Of a DNA stretch of 16,945 bases, positions 8,301-14,935 are shown in pieces (the first letter of the stretch is position 1; each line of letters opens with the position of its first letter). The notes under the pieces are model-generated. The model was not told the DNA's origin and did no database searches. It saw nothing but the letters and a program-made list of their open reading frames with translations. Made by a program: the position numbers and the translations under genes. This DNA is from Halodurantibacterium flavum (GTDB lineage Bacteria > Pseudomonadota > Alphaproteobacteria > Rhodobacterales > Rhodobacteraceae), in NCBI RefSeq assembly GCF_042681825.1, contig NZ_JBHUGH010000030.1, positions 1 through 16,945 of the forward strand. The letters run 5' to 3'.

Positions 8301-10961
8301 CTCCTGTGGCTGCACGAGCAAGACGTGGTGACACTGGGCAAGGGCCTGACCGTGTTCCGTCCGGCGATGACGATCTGCCTGAATCCGAAAGGCGGGACTT
8401 TCACGCAGACCGATTTTTCGCCGCTCGAGGATCATTACGCCGAGCAGACGCTGCAGACCCATGTGATGGCGGCCTATGCCGAAACGGGCCTGTCTTCCAT
8501 GCCCGACGCGATGCGCCTGTCCGAGGATTACTTCCTTCTGAACAAGGACCAGTTTCTCAAGCGATGGATGCCCGGCAAGGCGAGCCAGATCCGCCGCCAG
8601 ACCACCGGCAAATCCTGGAAATCCATCGTCGAGGATCTGGGCAATAAGACGCAACAGGAGATCGTGACCGATGATCGGGACCGCACCAATGTCCTGATCC
8701 TGGCCGGTCCGGGGTCGGGCAAGACACGGGTTCTGGTCCACCGGATCGCATACCTCTTGCGGATCAAGCGCGAGGATCCGCGCGGTATTCTCGTGCTGGC
8801 CTACAACCGCCATGCCGCCGCCGAAATCCGCGCCCGGCTGCGCGCGCTGGTGGGCGATGATGCCGTGGGCGTAACCATTTCCACCTGTCACGCGCTGGCC
8901 ATGAAACTGGTCGGCGCGAGTTTCGCAGGGGTGCAGGCCGCGTCCGAGGATTTCGATACGGTCGTGATGGAAGCGGTGCGCCAGCTCAACCCCGAAGGCC
9001 TCACAAAATCCGAGGCCGAGGCCCAGCGGGAAGCCCTGATCCAGGGCTATCGCTGGATCCTGGTCGATGAATACCAGGACATCGGCCCGCAGGAATATGC
9101 GCTTATCGCCGCCGTGGCCGGGCGCACGCTGGAAGACGCCGACCTCAAGCTCAGCCTCTTTGCGGTCGGGGATGACGATCAGAACATCTACGCCTTTAGC
9201 GGTGCATCGGTCGAATACATCCGCAGGTTCGAGGAGGACTATAAGGCAAGGCCGTCGTTCCTCGTGGAAAACTACCGATCGACAGCCCACATCATCGATG
9301 CCTCCAACCACGTGATTTCGAAAGCCTCGGCCCGGATGAAGCGTGATCACCCGATCCGGATCGATGCGGCGCGGCTGAAGCGCCCCGCAGGCGGGACTCT
9401 GGGACAGGCCGATACGGTCGCCAAAGGTCGGGTTCAGCTTCTCGACGTGCCGCCGGGCGACATGGCGCAGGCCGCTGCCGCGATTGACGAACTCATCCGG
9501 CTGTCGCGCCTCGATCCGGACTGGAACTGGAACCGCGCTGCGGTGATTTCGCGGACATGGCATGCCCTGAATGCCGTGCGCGCCTATGCCGAGGCGCAGG
9601 GGATCAAGGTCGAGATGGCGAACGAGGACATGCCTAACATATGGCGCCTGCGCGAAACGCAGCGCCTTGTTGCAGGGCTGCGTCAACGCAAGGCGGCGTT
9701 GCTGGGCATCCAGGATATTCTCGACATCCTCAACGAACAGCCCCTGAACAGATGGATCAGCCTGTTGGCCGAAGGGATCGCCGATCTGGCGCGGGAATTG
9801 AACACCGGCACCATGCCCGTTCCAGACATCATCGAGTGGATCGCCGAATGGGCGCGCGATACGCGGGGCCAGCAACGGGGTCTGCTCTTGCTGACGGCGC
9901 ACCGCGCCAAGGGCCTCGAGTTTGACCACGTGGTCATCCTGAACGGCGATTGGCGCAATCCGTCGCGGAACGAAGACCCGGATGCGCCGCGGCGCCTGTT
10001 CTATGTGGCCATGACCCGCGCCCGTCAAAGCCTGACCGTGCTGACCCAAGGGATGCATCATCTGCTGGACGTAGAAGCGCCTTCGGTTCTGCGTCGCAAA
10101 GTTGCCGTCGAGGCGACGCATGACCTTCCCGCTGCCGACATCTATGTCTTGCCAAGCCTGAGATTGGTCGATCTCTCGTTTGCCGGGCGGAAGCACGTCA
10201 GCCAACATAGTTTAGCAGCCATCCGCGACGCAAAGGCGGGTGATCCGCTGACGCTTGAACTGCGGGACGGGAAATGGGTGCTGATCGATGCCGGCGGACG
10301 ATTGCTTGGTCGGATGGTCAATGCCTGGCAACCTCCACCGGGCCATGCCTTCGACAAGGGCCAAGTGGGTGCTATCGTCAATTGGCGTAAAGTCGACAAC
10401 AAGGAAGAGTTTCACGGTACTCTGAGCCGCGATAGCTGGGAAACCGTTCTGCCCGAGTTGATCTTTAGGCCGCTGCGCGAAGAAACTCGCAACCGGCTAC
10501 CTGTCGGTGAGCTTAAAGCGCGGGAACCCAAGACCCAGCCCGTCGTTAGTAACGCTGCAGTGGCGACAAGCACGGAAGGTGCGGTTTCCGACGCGCTCCA
10601 GGACGACCTCGCCATTGTCGCAACGATTATCCGGGACGCCCTCTCTGCTACAAGTAGCTGGAAAGCGCTTGTCGCAAACCTAGAGCGCAAGGACATCACG
10701 CTTATCCCTAAGAGCGGTGGGCTGGTCGTTGTAGACGCGAAAAGCGGGGCGGATATCTGCAAGCTTTCCGCGATCGGCCTTCGATATCTCGACCTGATCA
10801 AGAGGTTCGGCGAGGGGTTTCCGGGCCATCCCGCGACTTGGTTGGTGGAGCGTGCGCTGTCAGATGGCTACACCGCCAAGGCACAATCCAAACCCAGAAA
10901 GGGCCGAACAAATCGTAGAACCGGGCGGGGGGGCGACGACATCACTCTCGTTGAAGACTGA
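5373..10961 (+). CDS. DEDD exonuclease - RecQ helicase - UvrD helicase fusion protein
   Basis: The protein is 1862 residues, which I read as three enzymes in one chain. Residues 10-140 resemble a DEDD 3'-5' exonuclease: D16-x-E18, GHNFLSHD (D73) and a third motif ending at D130, with N125 where DEDDh enzymes have histidine. A Cys cluster (C262, C267, C270, perhaps H256) precedes the RecQ core and may bind zinc. The RecQ helicase (about 280-640) has PTGTGKS at 320-326, DEAH at 423-426, the aromatic loop WGHDFRPDYR at 431-440, LTATA at 461-465 and QEAGRAGRD at 612-620. A winged-helix-like region follows (690-800). The UvrD/Rep helicase (about 1090-1570) has AGPGSGKT at 1111-1118, VDEYQD at 1231-1236, GDDDQNIYAFSG at 1266-1277, TAHRAKGLEFD at 1508-1518 and YVAMTRAR at 1544-1551. 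Residues 1740-1830 form a separate C-terminal domain, followed by a basic tail. The ATG is the first in frame after the candidate promoter. Its GGAG lies 12 bases upstream, a little far. Likely a DNA unwinding and degrading machine. A defence role is inferred from the neighbours. Confidence 0.92.
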   Translation: MEERHGALLSRCLAVDLEVDPSTARVFAMAAVRHDDCRVLITRGEPSVRQLDDLEAAISDVDYPIGHNFLSHDMQHLIAARPRLARMMDAPIDTLWLNPLAFPRNPYHHLVKHYQDGRLAKGHVNDPELDARLVFEVLANQLDAFANLKKTQPDALAAYHYLTTRMERAAGFDAVFAYVRAAPCPNENEVHAALHRMLCGKACQKRIDQTLGRLSNPRNGWAMAYALSWITVAGGDSVMPPWVRAQFREASLIVRHLRDTSCRDPGCSWCAEQNDPVRALQRWFGFDAFRPEPVDPEGRPLQERIVDEGMSGRSLLGILPTGTGKSLCYQVPALSRYDKTGALTVVISPLVALMADQVQGMERAGISCAVTINGMMSMPERQDALDKVRMGDAAILIISPEQLRSTSIRSVLAQREVGFWVVDEAHCVSKWGHDFRPDYRYLGRFIREFSGDQTPAPITCLTATAKPEVVADIVEHFRTRLGGDLLTLDGGASRPNLAFAVRPTTKAEKLVHVLATIEEFLPPDGRSGAVVYCASRKETHRVAEFLEAQGLDAAAFHAGLGADEKKEVQERFRVGDLRVIAATNAFGMGIDKPDIRLVVHADIPGSLENYLQEAGRAGRDRKDAHCVLLFAADDIENQFRLSASSRLQRHEIGAILKALRRIDERTKKTGTIVATSGEIIRSEKDREFDRDSATDDTRVKTAVSWLEEATLVSREENRVQVFPSSLRTRTLDEARARLATAEITETYRKQLIDIIAHLMSTPADEGVSTDDLSAACGLAPGALSKAMADLESLGLARNDVAMTVFVHVGVAQASAARLADAARLEVDLIELMQELAPDADDRVPNPLHLAETCQRLRDRGHASARPDIVDKLLRGIARDGRGQDGGKGNISLRTASRNTLLVTLERPWKTVAQTAELRRAAAGLLLEHLIGRLDKGARGKDLQVDTTVGDLLAQILQDAFLQSSGIRDMTKLLERSLLWLHEQDVVTLGKGLTVFRPAMTICLNPKGGTFTQTDFSPLEDHYAEQTLQTHVMAAYAETGLSSMPDAMRLSEDYFLLNKDQFLKRWMPGKASQIRRQTTGKSWKSIVEDLGNKTQQEIVTDDRDRTNVLILAGPGSGKTRVLVHRIAYLLRIKREDPRGILVLAYNRHAAAEIRARLRALVGDDAVGVTISTCHALAMKLVGASFAGVQAASEDFDTVVMEAVRQLNPEGLTKSEAEAQREALIQGYRWILVDEYQDIGPQEYALIAAVAGRTLEDADLKLSLFAVGDDDQNIYAFSGASVEYIRRFEEDYKARPSFLVENYRSTAHIIDASNHVISKASARMKRDHPIRIDAARLKRPAGGTLGQADTVAKGRVQLLDVPPGDMAQAAAAIDELIRLSRLDPDWNWNRAAVISRTWHALNAVRAYAEAQGIKVEMANEDMPNIWRLRETQRLVAGLRQRKAALLGIQDILDILNEQPLNRWISLLAEGIADLARELNTGTMPVPDIIEWIAEWARDTRGQQRGLLLLTAHRAKGLEFDHVVILNGDWRNPSRNEDPDAPRRLFYVAMTRARQSLTVLTQGMHHLLDVEAPSVLRRKVAVEATHDLPAADIYVLPSLRLVDLSFAGRKHVSQHSLAAIRDAKAGDPLTLELRDGKWVLIDAGGRLLGRMVNAWQPPPGHAFDKGQVGAIVNWRKVDNKEEFHGTLSRDSWETVLPELIFRPLREETRNRLPVGELKAREPKTQPVVSNAAVATSTEGAVSDALQDDLAIVATIIRDALSATSSWKALVANLERKDITLIPKSGGLVVVDAKSGADICKLSAIGLRYLDLIKRFGEGFPGHPATWLVERALSDGYTAKAQSKPRKGRTNRRTGRGGDDITLVED

Positions 10962-11004
10962 ACTTCGTTTCATGCGGATCGTAGTCAGGGCGGCGACCGC
11001 TGTG

Positions 11005-11024
11005 GGTACGGCTACTTCCGTGCC
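11005..11024 (+). terminator. Possible transcription stop hairpin after the RecQ-UvrD gene
   Basis: GGTACGG at 11005-11011 can pair with CCGTGCC at 11018-11024 (seven pairs, one G-U) around a six-base loop. It lies 44 bases after the stop codon. There is no T run behind it, so it is at best a weak or factor-assisted terminator. Confidence 0.25.
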
Positions 11025-11075
11025 GTGACTGTTGGTGTGCGACCATCAAGGTGCATTTGTCGATCGCCTATCGAC

Positions 11076-11228
11076 CTAGGCGCCGCTGGTACCGGTCTCG
11101 ATGTTGGACACCGTGCGCTGCCAGACGCCCGCGCGGGCGGCAAGCTCGGCCTGCGTCAGGCCCTTGGCCTTGCAGGCGGCGCGCAGTGCTTGGCTGAGAT
11201 CCTTGGTGGTGCGGGCGATCTGATCCAT
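11076..11228 (-). pseudogene. Truncated XRE/HipB-like helix-turn-helix gene
   Basis: The 50-residue product contains AKGLTQAELAARAGVWQRTV then SNIETGTSGA, most of a Cro/CI helix-turn-helix, and stops with TAG directly after it. Family members normally continue with another helix and a dimerisation segment (compare the 82-residue hipB product at 11521). The gene keeps a good ribosome binding site, AAGGA eight bases before the ATG at 11228, so it may still be translated. It has no toxin partner: the sequence downstream on its strand is the end of the RecQ-UvrD gene. It is most likely the remnant of an antitoxin or repressor gene. A functional mini-repressor cannot be excluded. Confidence 0.6.
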
Positions 11229-11485
11229 CCGGGTGATCCTTTCCCGATGAAGATGATCGGGAGATCATATGGAGCCAATATGTTCTGTGGGTGATAATTG
11301 CGATTTATGGCCCCAAGACATTTTCCATCTGCGTTGGTCTTTGCCTTCTACCGGGCAAGTGGTGGTGGATCGTCGACCGTGTATGGCACGACTGCTTGAT
11401 GCCGGTCGGCATGAATTTCCCCTACGCACAGAGACTGAGAATTAGCCCATGGGCTGTATCCGAATCTTATATCTCTAGGGCTATA
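11229..11485. other. Intergenic region with an imperfect palindrome
   Basis: There is no credible gene here. CATAT at 11266-11270 and ATATG at 11278-11282 frame a 17-bp imperfect palindrome (six of eight pairs) upstream of the truncated XRE gene. It contains TATGAT on the minus strand, a near-consensus -10 box, so it may be the operator and promoter of that small gene. No good -35 was found. The rest, about 11300-11460, shows nothing recognisable. Confidence 0.35.
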
Positions 11486-11514
11486 TTGACAAAATATCGT
11501 CCTTGAGCTATCAA
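11486..11514 (+). promoter_or_regulatory. hipBA promoter with overlapping operator
   Basis: TTGACA (11486-11491), 17 bases, then TATCAA (11509-11514) make a strong promoter. The -10 box ends six bases before the ATG at 11521, so the predicted start point falls on or next to the ATG and the mRNA would be leaderless or nearly so. The -35 box sits in a perfect inverted repeat, ATATT (11483-11487), five bases, then AATAT (11493-11497). This is a sensible site for autorepression by the HipB product, as known for hip operons. The E. coli operator sequence itself is not present. Confidence 0.6.
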
Positions 11515-11520
11515 AACGCC

Positions 11521-11769
11521 ATGGATACCCTGCCCGCATACCCCATCCGAAGCCTCCGCCAAGCCGGGGCCGTGCTTAAGGCGCGGCGAGCGGCGCGGAA
11601 GATCAGCCAGAAGCAGCTTGGCGAGATGACGGGAACGGCACAATCCACCATTTCAGATATCGAGAACGGTGTCGTTTCCGTCAGCCTCGATGTCTACCTG
11701 CGTCTTCTCGAGGCCCTCGGTGCCGAACTGTCCGCGACGGACCGTATAGCGGACCCAGGGCAGCGCTAG
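11521..11769 (+). CDS. hipB: HipB-like antitoxin, XRE family
   Basis: The 82-residue protein has a Cro/CI helix-turn-helix at about residues 16-70 (ISQKQLGEMTGTAQSTISDI followed by ENG). The end, VYLRLLEALGAELSATDR, is typical of HipB antitoxins. In the known family HipB dimers bind the operator and hold the HipA kinase inactive. I choose the ATG at 11521 over an upstream TTG at 11503, because the TTG lies inside the promoter. One base separates its stop from the hipA start, so the two are co-translated. Regulation is probably autorepression through the palindrome over the -35 box. Confidence 0.88.
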   Translation: MDTLPAYPIRSLRQAGAVLKARRAARKISQKQLGEMTGTAQSTISDIENGVVSVSLDVYLRLLEALGAELSATDRIADPGQR

Positions 11770-11770
11770 G

Positions 11771-13105
11771 ATGGCACGCATCGCCCGCGCGGGCCGACGC
11801 ACACGCCAAAGCAAGACAGCCGTCTGGTACGAAAGGGCGCGGGTGGGCACGCTGACCCGCGCGACGGATGGTGCCATCGCCTTCACCTATGATCCCAACT
11901 GGCTCGCGTCCGAAGCCGCTTTTCCGGTTGCCAGTGCCCTTCCGCTGACCAAGCTCAAATGGCAGGGCGATCCCGTTGTCGCCGCCTTCGACAACCTCTT
12001 GCCCGATGCCGAAGGCGAGCTGCGCGAGAAGATCGCCGCGCGCGTAGGCGCACAGGGCAAGGATGTGTTCTCCCTGTTGTCCGTGCTGGGGCGCGACTGT
12101 GTCGGTGCTTTGCAATTCCTGCCGATGGACGAGGCACCGTCCGAGCAGGACATGCAGTATCGGATAATTTCCGAAGAGGAGATGGTCGCCGACCTGAAGA
12201 ACCTCGCCGCCGCGCCGCTCGCCCTGGGTGAAGACGAAGATTTCCGGATTTCCATCGCCGGTGCACAGGAAAAGACGGCCTATCTGCGGATCAATGGCCA
12301 ATGGGCTAAGCCGCGCGGCATCACGCCGACCAGCCATATCTTCAAGACGCCCATGGGCCTCATTCCCGGCCCCGAGCAGATCGACCTGAGCGACAGCGTC
12401 GAGAACGAGTTGTTCTGCATGACCTTGGCGCGCGAAATCGGCTTGCCCGCCGCGCATGTCGAAAAGCTCACCCTTCGCGGGCAGGTCGTTCTGTCGGTCG
12501 AGCGATTCGACCGCGTCTGGCAGGGCAACACCCTGAAACGCCTGCCGCAAGAGGATATCTGCCAGTCGTTGGGCTACCCCTCTGCCATGAAGTACCAGAG
12601 GCTCGGCGGCCCCGGCGTCGCGCAGATCATGGAGCTTTTGCGGGAATCCGACACGCCCATCGAGGACCGGGAGACGTTCTTCCGGGCGCAGATCTTCTTC
12701 TTCCTGATCGGGGCTTCGGACGGGCACGCCAAGAACTTCAGCCTGCGTCTGGGGCGTCGGGCGCGGTTCACGCTTGCCCCCCTCTATGACATCCTGAGCG
12801 TCGCGCCGGTCGTCCGCGCAGGACGCTTGCAGCGCAAGCGCTACCGCCTCGCCATGTCGATCGACGGCCACTACGGCATCGACGAGATCGTGCCCCGCCA
12901 CTTCGAGGCCGAGGGCCGCGCGGCGGGTCTGCCCAAGGGCCGCGCCTTGGAGCTGTTGCGGGACATGACCGATCGGCTGGGCCCTGCGCTGGAACGGACG
13001 CTTCTGGCGGTGGGCGATCAGGTCCCGGCGGCGGTCAGCGAGCCGATCGCAAGCGATGCGACACAGCGGGCGGCGCAGATGCGGGACCTGCTAAGTCCGA
13101 TCTAG
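11771..13105 (+). CDS. hipA: HipA-type serine/threonine kinase toxin
   Basis: The protein has 444 residues, a full-length HipA very like the E. coli type. ISIAGAQEKTAYL at 160-172 is the Gly-rich loop, in which S161 corresponds to the autophosphorylated S150 of E. coli. TSHIFKTP lies at 187-194, VERFDR at 243-248 and LPQEDICQSLG at 258-268. GASDGHAKNFSL at 314-325 holds the catalytic aspartate D317, and PLYDILS at 337-343 holds the metal-binding D340. All key residues are present, so an active kinase is expected. E. coli HipA phosphorylates glutamyl-tRNA synthetase and causes growth arrest. The same target here is likely but inferred. The gene follows hipB directly and ends face to face with the second hipA. 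Confidence 0.92.
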   Translation: MARIARAGRRTRQSKTAVWYERARVGTLTRATDGAIAFTYDPNWLASEAAFPVASALPLTKLKWQGDPVVAAFDNLLPDAEGELREKIAARVGAQGKDVFSLLSVLGRDCVGALQFLPMDEAPSEQDMQYRIISEEEMVADLKNLAAAPLALGEDEDFRISIAGAQEKTAYLRINGQWAKPRGITPTSHIFKTPMGLIPGPEQIDLSDSVENELFCMTLAREIGLPAAHVEKLTLRGQVVLSVERFDRVWQGNTLKRLPQEDICQSLGYPSAMKYQRLGGPGVAQIMELLRESDTPIEDRETFFRAQIFFFLIGASDGHAKNFSLRLGRRARFTLAPLYDILSVAPVVRAGRLQRKRYRLAMSIDGHYGIDEIVPRHFEAEGRAAGLPKGRALELLRDMTDRLGPALERTLLAVGDQVPAAVSEPIASDATQRAAQMRDLLSPI

Positions 13106-14376
13106 AGGCGGCAGGCCTTCGCCAGATCCTCGGTCTCGATAGCCGCGCCGACAGCGCTGAAATCGCGGGCATCCATGCCAAGTTGGCCACCGATGCGGCG
13201 CCAGGCCCCTGCGATGTGGCGCGCCATGTCACCGGTCATCTGCTCCGCAGTCCGCCTGTCGATGTCGAAGAAGGCGGAGGCATCGAGCGCCGCGTCCATC
13301 GAGGGCAGGTTGCCATGGATTTCGGAGATCGCGGTCTGCATCCGGCCGCCCGGGCGGTGTTCGGGATTGATATCGAATGCCGGTGACAGCCGCCAGCCGC
13401 CGGGCGCGCGCAAGAAGCCATGATTGCGCAGATGATCGTCGGTGTTGCGGATCAGGATGCCGAAGACCATCCGGCGATACAGTTCAGCGATCTGCCCGGC
13501 AGGGTCCACGCAATGGCGGCGCATCGCCATCGCAAGGTCCTCGTAGCTGCTTGCGGCCGTTCCGCCCAATCCCAGAAAGGTCTGGGCCGAGATGAACGGG
13601 ACCCGGTCCAAGTGATCGGCCCCGACCCTGTCGAAGCGGCGGATGAGGGCGGCCGGGAACCGTTGCGAGGTGTTCAGGATATCCGCGACGCAGGCGTCTA
13701 TACCCACGTCGCGCGCCAGTCTAAGCGTCATGACCTCGGCGCGGGCGACTGCATAGTCGTCGTCGATCTTGGGCAGCTTGACGATCCAGAGAGCGCCGTC
13801 GCGGTCGCGCGCATTCACCTTGGGCCGGGCACCGCCCAGAGAACCGACCGCTTCGGCCAGAAGATCGCCACCAACAAGCTCGGCGCGACGTCGGGCATAG
13901 CCGGCGGGATCTTCCTCGAAGGCTCGCGCCTGGCGGATGACCTCGTCGAGATCGTGCAGGCGTGGCACGTTCACGCCGTCAGCGCGCGGTGGGGCAAGCG
14001 CAGTGGCCTCCGCCCCGGGACCGTCGAAATAGCGCAAGGCCCCGATCCTCAGACGATCGTCGGACTCGAGCAGGTAGTCGAGCTCGGTCAGATACTGCGT
14101 GCCGCGCAGCAATTCGATGATCTTGCGCCCCCAGCTGTCGGGCGCGGTGTCCGTCATCGGCAATGGAAGGGCAGAGCGTTCACCTTCCCGGCGGCCGTAG
14201 AAGGGTGCGGCCCCGAGCGGCATGTCCGGCGAAAGCGGAAAGGCCCGTTCAAGCGCGAGCCAGCTTTCATGGTAGGTGAAGGCTGCGGTTTCGCGGGTGC
14301 CGTCCGCCTCGAAGATCAATTCGCCCACCGGAACCGCCCGGGCACCGATCCGAACATCGATGCGTCGTGTCGGCAT
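13102..14376 (-). CDS. Second HipA-family kinase toxin, distinct subtype
   Basis: The protein is 424 residues counted from the ATG at 14376, which has GGAGG seven bases upstream. GTG codons at 14382 and 14379 are possible but less well placed. The Gly-rich loop reads VGSLGGARPKV (177-187), RFDR lies at 247-250, RNTDDHLRNHGFL at 310-322 supplies the catalytic aspartate D313, and SPAFDINP at 331-338 supplies D335. These are the motifs of the branch of HipA toxins with GGARPK and NTDDH, clearly different from the first copy, so the pair is not a recent duplication. The ATG overlaps the last base of the antitoxin stop (TGATG). In this operon the antitoxin gene comes first, as in the other. Confidence 0.9.
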   Translation of the reverse strand: MPTRRIDVRIGARAVPVGELIFEADGTRETAAFTYHESWLALERAFPLSPDMPLGAAPFYGRREGERSALPLPMTDTAPDSWGRKIIELLRGTQYLTELDYLLESDDRLRIGALRYFDGPGAEATALAPPRADGVNVPRLHDLDEVIRQARAFEEDPAGYARRRAELVGGDLLAEAVGSLGGARPKVNARDRDGALWIVKLPKIDDDYAVARAEVMTLRLARDVGIDACVADILNTSQRFPAALIRRFDRVGADHLDRVPFISAQTFLGLGGTAASSYEDLAMAMRRHCVDPAGQIAELYRRMVFGILIRNTDDHLRNHGFLRAPGGWRLSPAFDINPEHRPGGRMQTAISEIHGNLPSMDAALDASAFFDIDRRTAEQMTGDMARHIAGAWRRIGGQLGMDARDFSAVGAAIETEDLAKACRL

Positions 14377-14780
14377 CACCACCCCTCCGGAGCATCGTCA
14401 GCGGATTGCGCAGGCGGACCTTGGCTCTTCTCCGACGGTGACCTCCGTCGACGGGAGATGTTCCTGGGCAGCGTCTTCTCAGCCAGCATCAATCCGAGTT
14501 CATCTGATGCCGGATCGACGAGGTCGGCCAGACGGTCGAAAAGCCCCAGAACCGACAGGGCCATCGCCAGAGTGTTCAGCGAGACGCCCGGATCGCCCTG
14601 TTCCAGGCGGTGCAGCGTGCTGCGTCCAACGCCCATGCGCGCCGCCATGTCGGTTGTGGAGATCCGGCGTGCCCGGCGTGCGCGGGAGATGTCCTGCCCA
14701 AGCCGCGCGATACCGCGGGCGATCGAGGGGTGAACCACGCTCCCCTTGGTGCGTGCTGCTTTGTCGGTGCTGGCAGTCAT
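14376..14780 (-). CDS. HipB-like XRE antitoxin of the second module
   Basis: The 134-residue protein has a Cro/CI-type helix-turn-helix at 27-82 (ISTTDMAARMGVGRSTLHRL then EQG, VSLNTLAMALSVLGL). A basic, disordered tail follows (RNISRRRRSPSEKSQ). Coupling to the HipA-like gene by a one-base overlap identifies it as its antitoxin. The start is less certain: the ATG at 14780 has AGGA only two bases before it. A GTG at codon 15 or a near-leaderless mRNA are alternatives. Confidence 0.85.
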   Translation of the reverse strand: MTASTDKAARTKGSVVHPSIARGIARLGQDISRARRARRISTTDMAARMGVGRSTLHRLEQGDPGVSLNTLAMALSVLGLFDRLADLVDPASDELGLMLAEKTLPRNISRRRRSPSEKSQGPPAQSADDAPEGW

Positions 14781-14820
14781 TGTCCTGCATCTCGGTCAGA
14801 AGGGTTATTTTTGTCTCACC

Positions 14821-14860
14821 TATGATACGAAAGATATGATGAGCCATCCCGCCGTTGCAA
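14821..14860 (-). promoter_or_regulatory. Candidate promoter and repeat operator of the second hip module
   Basis: On the minus strand TTGCAA (14860-14855) and, after 18 bases, TATCTT form a weak promoter. Over the -10 region lies a direct repeat, ATCATA at 14840-14835 and 14826-14821, 14 bases apart. It could be read by the antitoxin. No clean palindrome is present. The rest of the gap to the mobC stop is an AT-rich patch (14885-14935) with a TTTTGT / ACAAAA inverted repeat at 14891-14909. Confidence 0.35.
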
Positions 14861-14935
14861 CCCCGACCCTATGTCTTCAGTCGTTTTTTGTTTTGTAAGT
14901 GACACAAAAGTCAATTTTCTGTTTTATTTGCGAGA

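Noticed and set aside
8148..10208. Open frame of 686 codons on the minus strand
   Set aside because: It lies wholly opposite the RecQ-UvrD gene, whose UvrD motifs are intact. The antisense product is rich in His, Arg and Gln with no domain, a usual shadow in high-GC DNA.
11681..12901. Open frame of 406 codons on the minus strand
   Set aside because: It is antisense to hipA, whose catalytic residues are all present in the other strand.
13420..14733. Open frame of 437 codons on the plus strand
   Set aside because: It is antisense to the second hipA and hipB genes, both with strong motifs and coupling.
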